A DNA stretch of 47,686 nucleotides. Source: Bacteroidales bacterium (GTDB taxonomy: Bacteria; Bacteroidota; Bacteroidia; Bacteroidales; VadinHA17). Under the pieces are notes generated by a model. It was not told the origin of the DNA, searched no databases, and saw only the letters and a program-made list of their open reading frames with translations. The translations under genes were made by a program, and so were the position numbers. The stretch covers positions 2,918 through 50,603 of the forward strand of contig PLLX01000229.1 of the NCBI GenBank assembly GCA_003141415.1, read 5' to 3'. This document shows, one piece after another, positions 35,978 to 45,646 of this stretch. Each line of letters starts with the position of its first letter. Within the stretch, counting starts at the first letter, position 1.

Positions 35978-37195
35978 ATGAATATTCTGATCATAAATCA
36001 TTATGCAGGCAGTCCGATATTAGGCATGGAGTACAGGCCTTATTATTTAGGTAAAGAGTTCGTAAAAATGGGACACAATGTTACTATAGTTGGTGCTTCA
36101 TTTTCACATTTAAGAAGTATTCAGCCCAAGGTAAAAAATGATTTTACTGAAGAAAAGGTAGATGGAATACAGTATGTCTGGTTAAAAACGCCAGCATATA
36201 AAGGAAGTATAAAACGGATAATTAACATCCTGTTTTTTATATTTAAGCTCTATTATTATAAAACGAAAATATCCCGTCTTGCCTGCCCTGATCTCGTTAT
36301 TGCGTCATCAACCTATCCTTTGGATATATATCCTTCAGCAAAAATATCGAGAATGAATAATGCCAAATTATGTTTTGAAGTTCATGACTTATGGCCACTC
36401 ACTCCGATGGTAATCGGTGGGTATTCAAAATATCATTCGTATATTAGAGTTCTTCAGATGGCGGAGGATTACGCGTATAAACATTCTGATATTGTCGTGT
36501 CGTTATTGGGTAATGCTGAAAAGCACATGGTTAATCATGGGATGGATTCGTGTAAGTTTGTCCATATACCAAACGGGTTTGACACAGAAGAGTTTGAAAA
36601 AATGCAGGAAGAAGTACCCGTTGAGCATTTAAAACTGATCAATACTTTAAAAAAAGATGGGAATATATTAATTGGATATACAGGAGGTCACGCTCCCTCA
36701 AATGCTATGCATGTAATAGTAGAAACTGCCCGGATGTTTAAAGATAACAATAAAGTGTTTTTTGTTTCAATTGGGAGTGGGTCTTCGAAAGATGAGTTAT
36801 TATTGAGTGCCGGAAATCTGAAAAACATTATCTTTTTACCTCCTGTACCAAAAAAATCAATTCAGAAATTGCTTGCCTTATTTGATATATTATATGTTGG
36901 GCTTGTAAAATGTGAGATTCATAAATTTGGCATATCTCCGAATAAATTAATTGATTATATGCTTGCCAGTAAACCAATCATTCTTTCCGCAGATGTTGAA
37001 AATGAAATTGTTGACAGAATAAATTGTGGTATTACGGTACCTGCTGAAGATCCTGAAGCAGTACATAAAGCAATAAATACAATTCTGAATTTAACCAAAG
37101 AGGAAAGAGAGGAGATGGGATTGCGAGGCAAAAGTTACGTTTTGAAAGAGTTGGGATATAGAGACCTGGCAGAGAGATTTATAAACTCCATCTGA
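35978..37195 (+). CDS. wbuB: GT4-family glycosyltransferase, WbuB-like
   Basis: Protein of 405 aa with the WbuB-type pattern: N-terminal INHYAGSPILGMEYRPYYL (5-23), VIASSTYPLDIYPSA, the signature FEVHDLWPLTPMVIGG (about 131-146), VHIPNGFD, IGYTGGHAPSNAMH and ISPNKLIDYMLASKPI (about 323-338). WbuB in E. coli O26 is associated with transfer of L-FucNAc, so this protein might use the L-configured N-acetyl-dideoxy sugar predicted from the capE-like/RmlD-like/WbjD-like set. That link is inference. Confidence 0.8.
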   Translation: MNILIINHYAGSPILGMEYRPYYLGKEFVKMGHNVTIVGASFSHLRSIQPKVKNDFTEEKVDGIQYVWLKTPAYKGSIKRIINILFFIFKLYYYKTKISRLACPDLVIASSTYPLDIYPSAKISRMNNAKLCFEVHDLWPLTPMVIGGYSKYHSYIRVLQMAEDYAYKHSDIVVSLLGNAEKHMVNHGMDSCKFVHIPNGFDTEEFEKMQEEVPVEHLKLINTLKKDGNILIGYTGGHAPSNAMHVIVETARMFKDNNKVFFVSIGSGSSKDELLLSAGNLKNIIFLPPVPKKSIQKLLALFDILYVGLVKCEIHKFGISPNKLIDYMLASKPIILSADVENEIVDRINCGITVPAEDPEAVHKAINTILNLTKEEREEMGLRGKSYVLKELGYRDLAERFINSI

Positions 37196-37236
37196 TTGAT
37201 TTTCATTTCACTGATAATTTATTAACTAAAATATTT

Positions 37237-38451
37237 ATGATACCTTTTTCTCCCCCGTATATTGACAAGGATATACTAAGTGAAGTTGCAGATACTCTCA
37301 AATCGGGCTGGATCACAACAGGCACTAAGGTAAAAACACTTGAAACTGAAATTGCATCTTTATGTGGTATTGACAATGCTTTATGCTTAAATTCTGCTAC
37401 ATCCGGATTAATGTTGTCGTTAAAGTGGTTTGGAGTAGGCCGCGGCGATGAGGTCATTGTTCCCTCATACACATATTGCTCTACTGCATTGGCAGTATAC
37501 CACCTCGGTGCAACACCTGTTATGGTTGATGTGCTCGATGATCTTTCTATTGACCCTGAAAAAATGCGGAAAGCGATAACCTCCGCGACAAAAGCTGTAA
37601 TACCGGTTGATATTGCAGGTTGGCCTGCACATTATGATGAAATCAATGCTATTGTAAAGGAAAAGGATATACGGGGTTTATTCACACCACTTACGAACGA
37701 ACAAAAAACTCTAGGGAGAATATTAGTTCTTTCTGACGCTGCCCATTCTATAGGGGCAAAATATAAGGGTAGACCAACCGGTTCTTTAACCGATTTGACT
37801 GTTCTTTCATTTCATGCAGTTAAAAATATCACTACAGCAGAAGGAGGAGCCATATGCATTAACCTGCCTGGTCAGTTTGCTTCCGGCGATGTTTATTCAA
37901 TTATGAGGCTTATGTGCCTGAATGGACAAACTAAGGATGCATTTACTAAGAATGAACTTGGTGGATGGAGATACGATATTGTATTACCAGGTTTTAAAAT
38001 GAACATGCCAGATATTTGCGCTGCATTAGGATTAGCTCAGCTAAGAAAATATAAAACCAAAATTTACCCTCGAAGAAAAAGTATCGCAGAACGTTATTAT
38101 AAATTACTCAGTAAATATGAATGGGCACAGCTACCTGATCTAAAGCATGATAAAACAGAATCATCTTATCATATTTTTGCTTTGAGGATAAATGGAATAA
38201 ATGAGTCTCAAAGAGATAAAATTATAAATGAAATTACAGCTCAAAAGGTCGCGGTTAACGTTCATTTTATCCCCTTACCTTTACTCACAGTTTTTAAAAA
38301 AATGGGCTATAGTATTCTGGATCATCCGGTTGCTTATTCAAATTATTCCAGAGAAATTACCTTGCCAATTTATCCTCAGCTTACAAATAAACAAGTTGAT
38401 TACATTGTAAAGACAGTTGAATTAGCGTATAAAACTGTTATGAAAAAATGA
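37237..38451 (+). CDS. DegT/DnrJ/EryC1-type aminotransferase, PglE-like
   Basis: PLP-dependent aminotransferase of 404 aa. SATSGLML (about 48-55), DAAHSIGAKYKGR (about 168-180) and the PLP lysine Lys196 in SFHAVKNITTAEGGAI are present. Its coupling (ATGA at 38448-38451) to a PglC-like initiating transferase, and the WbpM/PglF-like dehydratase at 1302, suggest amination of UDP-4-keto-6-deoxy-GlcNAc to a UDP-4-amino-4,6-dideoxy sugar. A PglD-type hexapeptide acetyltransferase is not present; one of the FemAB/GNAT-like proteins might take that role, or the sugar stays unacylated. Confidence 0.82.
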   Translation: MIPFSPPYIDKDILSEVADTLKSGWITTGTKVKTLETEIASLCGIDNALCLNSATSGLMLSLKWFGVGRGDEVIVPSYTYCSTALAVYHLGATPVMVDVLDDLSIDPEKMRKAITSATKAVIPVDIAGWPAHYDEINAIVKEKDIRGLFTPLTNEQKTLGRILVLSDAAHSIGAKYKGRPTGSLTDLTVLSFHAVKNITTAEGGAICINLPGQFASGDVYSIMRLMCLNGQTKDAFTKNELGGWRYDIVLPGFKMNMPDICAALGLAQLRKYKTKIYPRRKSIAERYYKLLSKYEWAQLPDLKHDKTESSYHIFALRINGINESQRDKIINEITAQKVAVNVHFIPLPLLTVFKKMGYSILDHPVAYSNYSREITLPIYPQLTNKQVDYIVKTVELAYKTVMKK

Positions 38452-39062
38452 TAAGATTCTTCGATATCGTTTTATCATTGATTGGATTAGTTATCCTTTT
38501 GCCAGTATTTTTAGTAATTTCTATCTGGATTAAACTAGATTCACCTGGGCCAATATTTTTTAAACAGGACCGGGTAGGATTGAATGGTATTGATTTTCAT
38601 CTTATAAAATTCAGAACTATGTTCCTGAATTCTGACAGAAAAGGTTTATTAACAGTTGGTAATTCTGATAATCGAGTGACTTCTTCGGGCTATTTTCTTC
38701 GAAAATTTAAGATAGATGAATTGCCCCAGCTGGCAAATGTATTTATAGGGAAAATGAGCATTGTAGGGCCGAGACCAGAAGTTAGAAAATATGTTGATCT
38801 GTATACTGAGGATCAAAGACTTGTCCTTTCTGTTCCACCAGGGATTACTGATTATTCCTCGATTAAATTCAGGAATGAAAATGAACTTTTAGCTAAGTCC
38901 TCAATGCCGGAGGAATGCTATATTAAGGATATTCTTCCGGTAAAATTAAAATTGAATATGATCTACATTAGGGACCGGAGCATTTATCAGTATTTTAAAA
39001 TAATAATTCTAACATTATTCCCCGGTAATAATTTTTCTGATCCGCTCCATAAGGGAAGATAA
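38448..39062 (+). CDS. initiating sugar-1-phosphate transferase, PglC-like
   Basis: Bacterial sugar transferase of 204 aa, the size of the minimal PglC-type catalytic unit. An N-terminal membrane (re-entrant) helix LSLIGLVILLPVFLVISIWI is followed by DSPGPIFFKQDRVG (about 30-43), FHLIKFRTM, the catalytic Asp-Glu in KIDELPQLANV and the SIVGPRPE signature (about 104-111). It transfers a sugar phosphate from UDP-sugar to undecaprenyl phosphate. One of two unrelated initiating transferases in the window. Confidence 0.9.
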   Translation: MIRFFDIVLSLIGLVILLPVFLVISIWIKLDSPGPIFFKQDRVGLNGIDFHLIKFRTMFLNSDRKGLLTVGNSDNRVTSSGYFLRKFKIDELPQLANVFIGKMSIVGPRPEVRKYVDLYTEDQRLVLSVPPGITDYSSIKFRNENELLAKSSMPEECYIKDILPVKLKLNMIYIRDRSIYQYFKIIILTLFPGNNFSDPLHKGR

Positions 39063-39109
39063 AGAAAAATATTTTCTTTTAGACATAAAACTGAATTATT
39101 AAAATTAGT

Positions 39110-41320
39110 ATGCAGGACATAGCCAGGAAAAATCTTAATTACAAACTTGAATTGAGTGCAATTTGTTTACTTATTTTATTCTTTTTATTTAGAACAGCTA
39201 TCCCTTTCTTCAAATATCCTTTTGTTTTAATACTTTTCGGTGTCATTATGTATTCAATCATCAAACTTAAGAAACGAATACTCTCAAAATTAAAAGACTT
39301 TATAAAGGATTATTGGTTGCTACTCTTACTTGGGGTTATTCTTATTATCGGTTTTTTTATTTCAAATAAACTTTATTTAACTGTTTTTAAAGATATAATT
39401 AATACTCTCTTACTTTTTTTTATATTACTGATTCTGACATTATTTATTAATACAAAGCCTGAATTAGATTTTTTTCTCAAGCTTCTGATTAATCTTATTG
39501 TAATTTTTGCTTTTGTTGTTTCAGTAAATTTATTAGGAAATTCATTCAATATTTTTTCAAATGCAAATGCCTTTTCCACAACTGTTATAACAGACAAAAC
39601 AATCTCGGAAAATCTTAAGATTGATAATAATTTTGCCCTGCTACCTGTATTTTTTGGTATGATTGGTATAATTTACATGTTATTAAGTCCAATATCTATT
39701 AAAAGAAAGATAATATTTAACTTATTACTGATCTTAAATTCTCTTTGTATCTTTTTCTCTGGTTCAAGAAGAGGATTATTGTTATTCCTGGGGATTATTA
39801 CTTTATTAGTGATAATACAGATATCCTCATTTCTTGTAAAAAACCAATTCATAAAATTTCTTCGCAATGCCACTTTATTTTTTGTATTGTCCTTAATCGT
39901 TATAACCGGTCTTTTCTATTGTTTTACTTTTCAAACAAAATATCTGTTTAAGACTAAAACCATTGAGTTAATTGGATCAAAAAATCCAGAAGCAACAAAA
40001 CAAAGAATAGCTTTTGCAATACATAAGTATCTTTCTGTTGTTAATCTAAATAACTCTTATGATGATTTTTACAACATTTTATGGTCAGCAAGTTTAAATC
40101 TTTCTGATCGGAATTCTAGTTTTGATCCAAAAAATCCCGAGAGCATCTGGGGCTCAAGGATTCATCGAACAATATTCCCTTTAACTGGCAATAATCTTGA
40201 AATTGTGCCAGAGGGGTCCAAAGGATATTTAATGGATAGTACCTGTAATGCAGATACTTGGAGTGATAATGCATATTCATATACTTTGATCGGGAAAAAG
40301 AATGTAAATGACAATGACATTGTTAAAGCCTCTGTCTATTGTTATGTTTCGGAAGATTTTAATGGAACCTGGGCTATATTATATTCATCAGAGGGAGCAA
40401 TTGGACAGTGTGATTATGATTTAAAAAATAAAGGTAAATGGCAGAAACTTAATATTAATCTCGCCTGTAAAAAAGGCACAGAATATGTACACTTATATTT
40501 TTCAAAATTTGGAGCTAGAGACTTTTCTTCTTTAAAAGGTTATGTGATTTTTGCTTACCCAACTGTTGAAATAATCAGTGTAAAAACCCAAAATTCTTCA
40601 TCTTTAAATTTTAATCTGAACCGGAGAGATAGTTCAGATAGTATTTTAAAGAAAAATACGATTAAGACATATAAAAATAATTCCTTCTTAGGTTCAATAA
40701 ATTTGACGGATAATTCAACATACAACATTAGTTCATGTTTTAATATTCTTCCAATATTATATAACATCAATACTGACCCTGCAATTTCAGAAAATGATCC
40801 TATACGAAAGTGGGCTGCCAGGTTTATATCGGAGGATACAACTTATCATGACCATAAAAAAGAGTTGATTGTAGATACGGTTGCCAATAATTTTTTTGGT
40901 CCTCGTCTAATGCGTTTGAAATTTGCAGTCCAGATTTTTACAAAGGAATATAACTGGAGACAAAGAGTGTTAGGTGGAGGTTTTAACTTTCTAAATTGGT
41001 ATGGCTGGTATTTCTATAAAGATAAAACCAGAAGTGATTATCCCCATAATCCATTTTTGTCAGTTTTATTGTATTCCGGGATTATTGGATTCATTTTATA
41101 CCTTATCTTTATTTCAAGGGTATTCTTCCATTATCTGAATTATTATAAAGAATATAAGGTTATATCTCTTTTCTTTTTAATTACTTTTCTATTTTCGTTT
41201 TTCAGCGCAGGAAGTCCTTTTGATCCTCCTGTTATGGGCTTTTTTGTAATGCTTCCATTTTTCATTCATTCTGTACATAAAAAGAAAAAGCCGGAGCTAT
41301 TTGATGATAATGTCAGATGA
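39110..41320 (+). CDS. large Wzy/O-antigen ligase-like protein with CBM-like insertion
   Basis: Protein of 736 aa, far longer than the ~400 aa of typical Wzy/WaaL. About nine hydrophobic segments fill residues 13-280, with FFSGSRRGLLLF near 215. An extracytoplasmic region of about 365 residues (about 280-643) follows. The superfamily motif YPHNPFLSVLLYSGIIGFI at about 643-661 and two further helices close the protein. Residues about 360-488 look like a jelly-roll carbohydrate-binding module: VKASVYCYVSEDFNGTWAIL, GKWQKLNINLACKKGTEYVH, then GYVIFAYPTVEI, which match the order of the strands in CBM4_9-like domains. It may act as polymerase or ligase with a built-in glycan-binding domain; that combined role is inferred. 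Confidence 0.72.
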   Translation: MQDIARKNLNYKLELSAICLLILFFLFRTAIPFFKYPFVLILFGVIMYSIIKLKKRILSKLKDFIKDYWLLLLLGVILIIGFFISNKLYLTVFKDIINTLLLFFILLILTLFINTKPELDFFLKLLINLIVIFAFVVSVNLLGNSFNIFSNANAFSTTVITDKTISENLKIDNNFALLPVFFGMIGIIYMLLSPISIKRKIIFNLLLILNSLCIFFSGSRRGLLLFLGIITLLVIIQISSFLVKNQFIKFLRNATLFFVLSLIVITGLFYCFTFQTKYLFKTKTIELIGSKNPEATKQRIAFAIHKYLSVVNLNNSYDDFYNILWSASLNLSDRNSSFDPKNPESIWGSRIHRTIFPLTGNNLEIVPEGSKGYLMDSTCNADTWSDNAYSYTLIGKKNVNDNDIVKASVYCYVSEDFNGTWAILYSSEGAIGQCDYDLKNKGKWQKLNINLACKKGTEYVHLYFSKFGARDFSSLKGYVIFAYPTVEIISVKTQNSSSLNFNLNRRDSSDSILKKNTIKTYKNNSFLGSINLTDNSTYNISSCFNILPILYNINTDPAISENDPIRKWAARFISEDTTYHDHKKELIVDTVANNFFGPRLMRLKFAVQIFTKEYNWRQRVLGGGFNFLNWYGWYFYKDKTRSDYPHNPFLSVLLYSGIIGFILYLIFISRVFFHYLNYYKEYKVISLFFLITFLFSFFSAGSPFDPPVMGFFVMLPFFIHSVHKKKKPELFDDNVR

Positions 41321-41408
41321 CAGACAGGGAATATTACAATAGGATCCTTTTATACCCTGACTGGATTTTTCGAATAAGTAAGTAAATAGACATTTTCACT
41401 GAAATTTT

Positions 41409-42242
41409 ATGATTCTTAAAGAGTTTGTACCTCCAATTTTAAACAGATGGCTGAAAACAGCCCTGAAACTGGCTGATAATAAAGAGTACAAAAACTATTC
41501 GCAAGCGATCAAAACTTGTACCTCAGATGCATATCTAAATGTTGAGCTTTGTAATATGATAGCTGATAAAACAGTTATCCATGCAAGAAAATTGAATGAA
41601 AAACCGTATATCTTAAATCCAACTAATGTATTCCTGTTAGCTGCGATTAATCAGTATATTATTAACTTTTCAAAAAAAGACTTAACTATTCTTGATTTCG
41701 GAGGCGCTTGTGGATTCCATTATTTTGAAATTAAACGTTTCATGCCGAAAGATATCTTTTTGAAATGGTATGTTGTTGAAACGGAACAAATGGTAAAATC
41801 TGCAATAGAAAGGGGATTAAGCAATGCCGAATTGAATTTTGTCAGTTCAATTGACGATGTTAAAACAGTAATAGATTTTATCCATAGTTCATGTGCGTTG
41901 CATTATGTGCCAAATCCTTACGAACTTACAAATATGCTTATCAACAGAAAAGCCAGCAGAATATTTTTTAATCGAATGATGTTTAATGAAAATGATAGGG
42001 ATTTCGTTACAGTTCAAAAATCATTTTTATCCTCAAATGGACCAGGGAAACTGCCCAAAGGCTATATTGATAGAATACAGTCATATCCACACACAACATT
42101 ATCATTTCAAAAGTTCAATTCATTGATTATTAATAGTGACTATGAAATTGAATGGATATTCGAAGAATTATCTGGAAGTTATCACATAAAAAATGAAAGA
42201 ATAGTTGGGAAAGGATTATTATATGCACTTAAGCCTTCATGA
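41409..42242 (+). CDS. putative methyltransferase, LIC12133 (TIGR04325) type
   Basis: Protein of 277 aa. The N terminus EFVPPILNRWLKTALK and the SAM-binding motif TILDFGGACGFHYFEIKRF (about 95-113), with KWYVVETEQMVKSA after it, match the TIGR04325/LIC12133 group of putative methyltransferases found in surface-glycan loci of Leptospira and Bacteroidota. SSCALHYVPNPYELTNMLI (about 160-178) follows. Target unknown. It starts 88 nt after the ligase-like gene, in a gap with no clear signals. Confidence 0.78.
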   Translation: MILKEFVPPILNRWLKTALKLADNKEYKNYSQAIKTCTSDAYLNVELCNMIADKTVIHARKLNEKPYILNPTNVFLLAAINQYIINFSKKDLTILDFGGACGFHYFEIKRFMPKDIFLKWYVVETEQMVKSAIERGLSNAELNFVSSIDDVKTVIDFIHSSCALHYVPNPYELTNMLINRKASRIFFNRMMFNENDRDFVTVQKSFLSSNGPGKLPKGYIDRIQSYPHTTLSFQKFNSLIINSDYEIEWIFEELSGSYHIKNERIVGKGLLYALKPS

Positions 42243-42331
42243 ACATACTAAGGGTGACTAACATGTTAAGCAATTTGAGGATATTATTAATAACCATTTG
42301 ATGTAGAACATCTATTCACTAATAAAATTAA

Positions 42332-42967
42332 ATGAAATCAAACAAACTATTTTGGGATAGCTATGCATCTGATTTTGATGCAATTTATGGGACAAAAAAT
42401 TCGTGGTTTAATTATACTATTAACAAATTGTTCCGTGGTAGTATGAAAATCAGGTTTGAGAAAACAATTAGGATGATTCCGGAAGAAAAGGTATCTATAA
42501 TTGATATAGGCTGTGGGCCAGGTCATTATTGTTTTTCTTTAGCACAAAACAGCGAAAGGGAAATTCTTGGGATTGATTTTTCGGAAATTATGATCAAGTT
42601 AGCATCAAAACATTCTGAAGAATTGGGACTTGAAAATAAACTAAAGTTTGAGGTCGCGAATATCCTGGAATTTGAACCAAATAGAAAATTTGATTATAGT
42701 ATAATGATGGGTTTCATTGAATACTTCGAACATCCTGAGTTAATTATAAAAAGGGCTCTCGCTATTACTAATAGGACAATAATAATCAGTTTCCCTGTTG
42801 TCGGTGGATTTTTGGCCTTTCAAAGAAAACTCAGATACAAACGAAGATGTTTTTTGCAATTATACAGTCAGGAGGATATAAGAAGGCTGATGGAACTGCT
42901 GAATATCAGTTCCTACGCAATTGAAAAAATAGGAAGAGACTTCTTTGTTACAATTAATCTTAATTGA
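42332..42967 (+). CDS. class I SAM-dependent methyltransferase
   Basis: Protein of 211 aa with motif I IIDIGCGPGHYCFSLA (about 53-68), motif II ILGIDFSEIMIKLASKH (about 76-92), and DYSIMMGFIEYFEHPELIIK, a standard class I order. It probably methylates a sugar in the repeat unit or its lipid-linked precursor. The stop is 2 nt before the ATG of the deacetylase, so the two are likely translated from the same message. The 89-nt gap before it holds a TAACATGTTA palindrome (42259-42268) of unknown meaning. Confidence 0.82.
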   Translation: MKSNKLFWDSYASDFDAIYGTKNSWFNYTINKLFRGSMKIRFEKTIRMIPEEKVSIIDIGCGPGHYCFSLAQNSEREILGIDFSEIMIKLASKHSEELGLENKLKFEVANILEFEPNRKFDYSIMMGFIEYFEHPELIIKRALAITNRTIIISFPVVGGFLAFQRKLRYKRRCFLQLYSQEDIRRLMELLNISSYAIEKIGRDFFVTINLN

Positions 42968-42969
42968 TT

Positions 42970-43860
42970 ATGGAAGCCATCATGTCTGTTGATGTCGAAG
43001 AATGGTTTCACATCCCGTCAGGCTTAGATAATATCCTGCCATTTGACCAATGGGATCAGGCAGTAAAAAGAGTTCAGGATGTTCTTCCAAGAATGCTGGA
43101 TATTTTTGAACAAAATAATGTTACAGCGACTTTCTTTTTTTTGGGTTGGATCGCAGAAAAACATACTGGTCTGGTAAAAGAAACTCTTCGACGTGGTCAC
43201 GAAGTTGCCACGCATGGTTATGCTCATAAACTGATTTATAACCAGACTCCGGATGAATTTGATAACGACATATATAAAGCAAAGTCCATTATTGAAAATA
43301 TTACCGGTCAATGTGTTATAGGGTACAGAGCTCCTGGCTTCTCTATTACACCCGAAACTGAATGGGCATTTGATATTCTATCAAAGCATGGAATAAAGTA
43401 TGATTCTTCCATCTTTCCTGGTAAAAGGTTTCTTGGGCATTATGATAAATTTAATATGGAGCCAACTATAGTCAAAACTACTTATGGTGAAATTATTGAA
43501 TTTCCTCAAACTGTCGTGGATTTTGGTATGTTCAAATTATCGTGTTTTGGAGGTGGATACTTTAGACTATTTCCAAAGCATATTTTTCTTAAAATGTCCG
43601 GGATTATTGAAAAAACGGATAGACCTTTAATTATATATATCCATCCAAGGGATATTGATAGGGATCAACCGCAAATCTCATTTCCACCACTAAAGAAGAT
43701 ACGACATTATATAAATATTTCAAGAACCGAACAGAAACTGCATGATATTTCTAGTTGCTTCAACTTTAAAAGTTTTGAGATGGTAATATCTAATGCTGTA
43801 TTTTTGAAAAAACTGAAATATACAACAAGCAGCCAGGACCCGGCACCCAGCATTATCTGA
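42970..43860 (+). CDS. polysaccharide deacetylase, XrtA/PEP-CTERM-locus type (DUF3473)
   Basis: Protein of 296 aa. The full motif series is visible: SVDVEEWFH (6-14), TATFFFLGWIAEKH (about 48-61), HEVATHGYAH (about 74-83), GYRAPGFSITPETEWAF, SSIFPG, the DUF3473-like EFPQTVVDFG, SCFGGGYFRLFP and IYIHPRDID (about 217-225). No signal peptide is seen. It should deacetylate an N-acetyl sugar in the polymer or its precursor. ATG at 42970 is preferred over TTG at 42964. The last codons include a GC-rich 7-bp-period segment, giving the tail SSQDPAPSII. Confidence 0.88.
   Translation: MEAIMSVDVEEWFHIPSGLDNILPFDQWDQAVKRVQDVLPRMLDIFEQNNVTATFFFLGWIAEKHTGLVKETLRRGHEVATHGYAHKLIYNQTPDEFDNDIYKAKSIIENITGQCVIGYRAPGFSITPETEWAFDILSKHGIKYDSSIFPGKRFLGHYDKFNMEPTIVKTTYGEIIEFPQTVVDFGMFKLSCFGGGYFRLFPKHIFLKMSGIIEKTDRPLIIYIHPRDIDRDQPQISFPPLKKIRHYINISRTEQKLHDISSCFNFKSFEMVISNAVFLKKLKYTTSSQDPAPSII
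43838..43851. repeat. two-unit heptamer at 3' end of deacetylase gene
   Basis: ACCCGGC then ACCCAGC, in 7-bp register, preceded by AGCCAGG. GC-rich against AT-rich surroundings, and within the last ten codons. Short, so coincidence is possible; listed because five longer tracts exist elsewhere in the window. Confidence 0.4.
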
Positions 43861-43879
43861 TAAATATTATATCCTTTTG

Positions 43880-44665
43880 ATGTCAAACATTACAGTTTCA
43901 GTTATAACAGTTTCTTATAATAGCGTAAGAACTATTTCTGATACAATTAAATCAGTGTTAACGCAGACATATCCGGATATTGAATATATTATTATTGACG
44001 GCTCTTCATCTGATGGGTCTATTGAGTTAGTTAAGTCTTTTGGTAATAGTATTTCAAAATTTGTATCAGAGCCGGATAATGGCATCTACGGTGCAATTAA
44101 TAAAGGGATCAGGCTTGCAACCGGAGATATAGTCGGGATATTAAATTCTGATGATTTTTTTTATGATAATAATGTTATTGAAAGGGTCGCAAGGCTATTC
44201 AGAGAAAATGAAATAGACGCTGTCTTTGGTGATGCTCAGTTTGTTAACCAAATAAACACCTCAAAAATAGTTAGATACTACTCCTCTGGATCTTTCAATA
44301 CCAATAAATTCAAATACGGGTTTATGCCGGCTCATCCTAGCTTTTATGTAAAAAGAGCATTATTTGAGAAACTGGGATACTATAAAACGGATTATAAAAT
44401 TGCTGCTGATTTTGAATTATTATTAAGGTTTTTATATATAAACCGGATTAAGTATAAGTATCTTGAAATGCCATTTCTTTCCATGAGAATGGGAGGTGTA
44501 AGCAATAAATCAATTCATAGTAAATACATTCTCAATAAGGAAATTTACAGAGCTTGTAAAGAAAATGGAATTCAAACCAATTATTTTTTATTATATTTTA
44601 AATATATTATTAAAATGTTTGAGTTTTTTGGTAATCACAATACACGTAATTATCCATTTCAATAA
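43880..44665 (+). CDS. GT2-family glycosyltransferase
   Basis: Protein of 261 aa with GT-A motifs: SVITVSYNSVRTISDTIKSV at the N terminus, YIIIDGSSSDGS (about 35-46), SEPDNGIYGAINKGI (about 62-76) and the metal-binding GILNSDDFFYD (about 85-95). FMPAHPSFYVKR and KIAADFELLLR complete the fold. This matches the capsule/colanic-acid type of GT2. ATG at 43880 is preferred over TTG at 43877. The specific sugar is unknown. Confidence 0.88.
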   Translation: MSNITVSVITVSYNSVRTISDTIKSVLTQTYPDIEYIIIDGSSSDGSIELVKSFGNSISKFVSEPDNGIYGAINKGIRLATGDIVGILNSDDFFYDNNVIERVARLFRENEIDAVFGDAQFVNQINTSKIVRYYSSGSFNTNKFKYGFMPAHPSFYVKRALFEKLGYYKTDYKIAADFELLLRFLYINRIKYKYLEMPFLSMRMGGVSNKSIHSKYILNKEIYRACKENGIQTNYFLLYFKYIIKMFEFFGNHNTRNYPFQ

Positions 44666-44702
44666 TTCCAATATTAAATTATTCCATTTTCCCAATATTT
44701 AA

Positions 44703-45596
44703 ATGATAAAAGTACTTATCACCGGTGCCAATAGTTTTGTCGGCACAAATTTCCGGAAATTTTCACATTATAAAGATATTGAGGAGATATCTCTGCATGA
44801 GAATAAACCTGAAGATATTGATTTTGGAAAATTTGATATTGTTTTGCATTTAGCAGCAATTGTTCATCAATCAAAAAAGATTCCAGAAAATGAATATTTT
44901 AAGGTCAATAAAGATCTCTGTTTACGGGTCGCTAAATGTGCAAAAAAAGCAGGCATTAAACAGTTTGTTTTCTTAAGTACCCTTAAAGTTTATGGGGAAT
45001 TTGTCCCAAATTCTGAATTAAAGAATGAGAATTCGGAATGTTTTCCGAATGATACCTACGGAAGGAGTAAATATGAAGCAGAAATTGGACTCAAAAGAAT
45101 GGAGAATTCTGATTTTATAGTATCAATAATTCGTCCACCACTTGTTTATGGTGAAGGTGTAAGAGCAAATATGCTTAGTTTAATTAAACTTATTGAGTTA
45201 TCTCCACTTTTGCCATTTGGGAATATTTATAATAAGAGGGATTTCATATATACTGAAAACTTAGTTGGATTTATCGACAAAATAATTGAAAAGAGAGCTT
45301 CCGGAATTTTCATTGTAAAGGATGATGGCGCTCTTTCTACAACAGAATTAATATATCATTTATCAAAATCATTGCATAGGAAAGTGACTTTGTTCACAAT
45401 GCCCAGTATACTTATTAGGATCGCTACTCATTTTTTCCCATCTTTTTTTAATAAGTTGTTTGGTTCACTGGAGTTCGATAATAGTGAAACAATAAAATTG
45501 CTGAATTACAGACCACCCTATTCAACTGAAGAGGGTATAAAAAGATGGATGAATAGTTTTAAAACTGCCAAACGGATGAAGTCAGAATCTGAATAG
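44703..45596 (+). CDS. wbpV: WbpV-like nucleotide-sugar 4-reductase (SDR)
   Basis: Protein of 297 aa. ITGANSFVGTNF (6-17), FDIVLHLAAIVHQS (about 45-58), FLSTLKVYGE (about 95-104) and YxxxK in DTYGRSKYEAE match the WbpV/WreQ group, which reduces UDP-4-keto-6-deoxy-GlcNAc to UDP-D-QuiNAc (or forms UDP-D-FucNAc). The WbpL-like transferase follows 50 nt downstream, the usual gene order for D-QuiNAc/D-FucNAc-initiated glycans. Its substrate would come from the WbpM-like dehydratase at 1302. Confidence 0.78.
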   Translation: MIKVLITGANSFVGTNFRKFSHYKDIEEISLHENKPEDIDFGKFDIVLHLAAIVHQSKKIPENEYFKVNKDLCLRVAKCAKKAGIKQFVFLSTLKVYGEFVPNSELKNENSECFPNDTYGRSKYEAEIGLKRMENSDFIVSIIRPPLVYGEGVRANMLSLIKLIELSPLLPFGNIYNKRDFIYTENLVGFIDKIIEKRASGIFIVKDDGALSTTELIYHLSKSLHRKVTLFTMPSILIRIATHFFPSFFNKLFGSLEFDNSETIKLLNYRPPYSTEEGIKRWMNSFKTAKRMKSESE

Positions 45597-45646
45597 ATTT
45601 TCAGGTTCTTTATGCTATTTTTAACAAAATAAAATTTCCTGACCAA

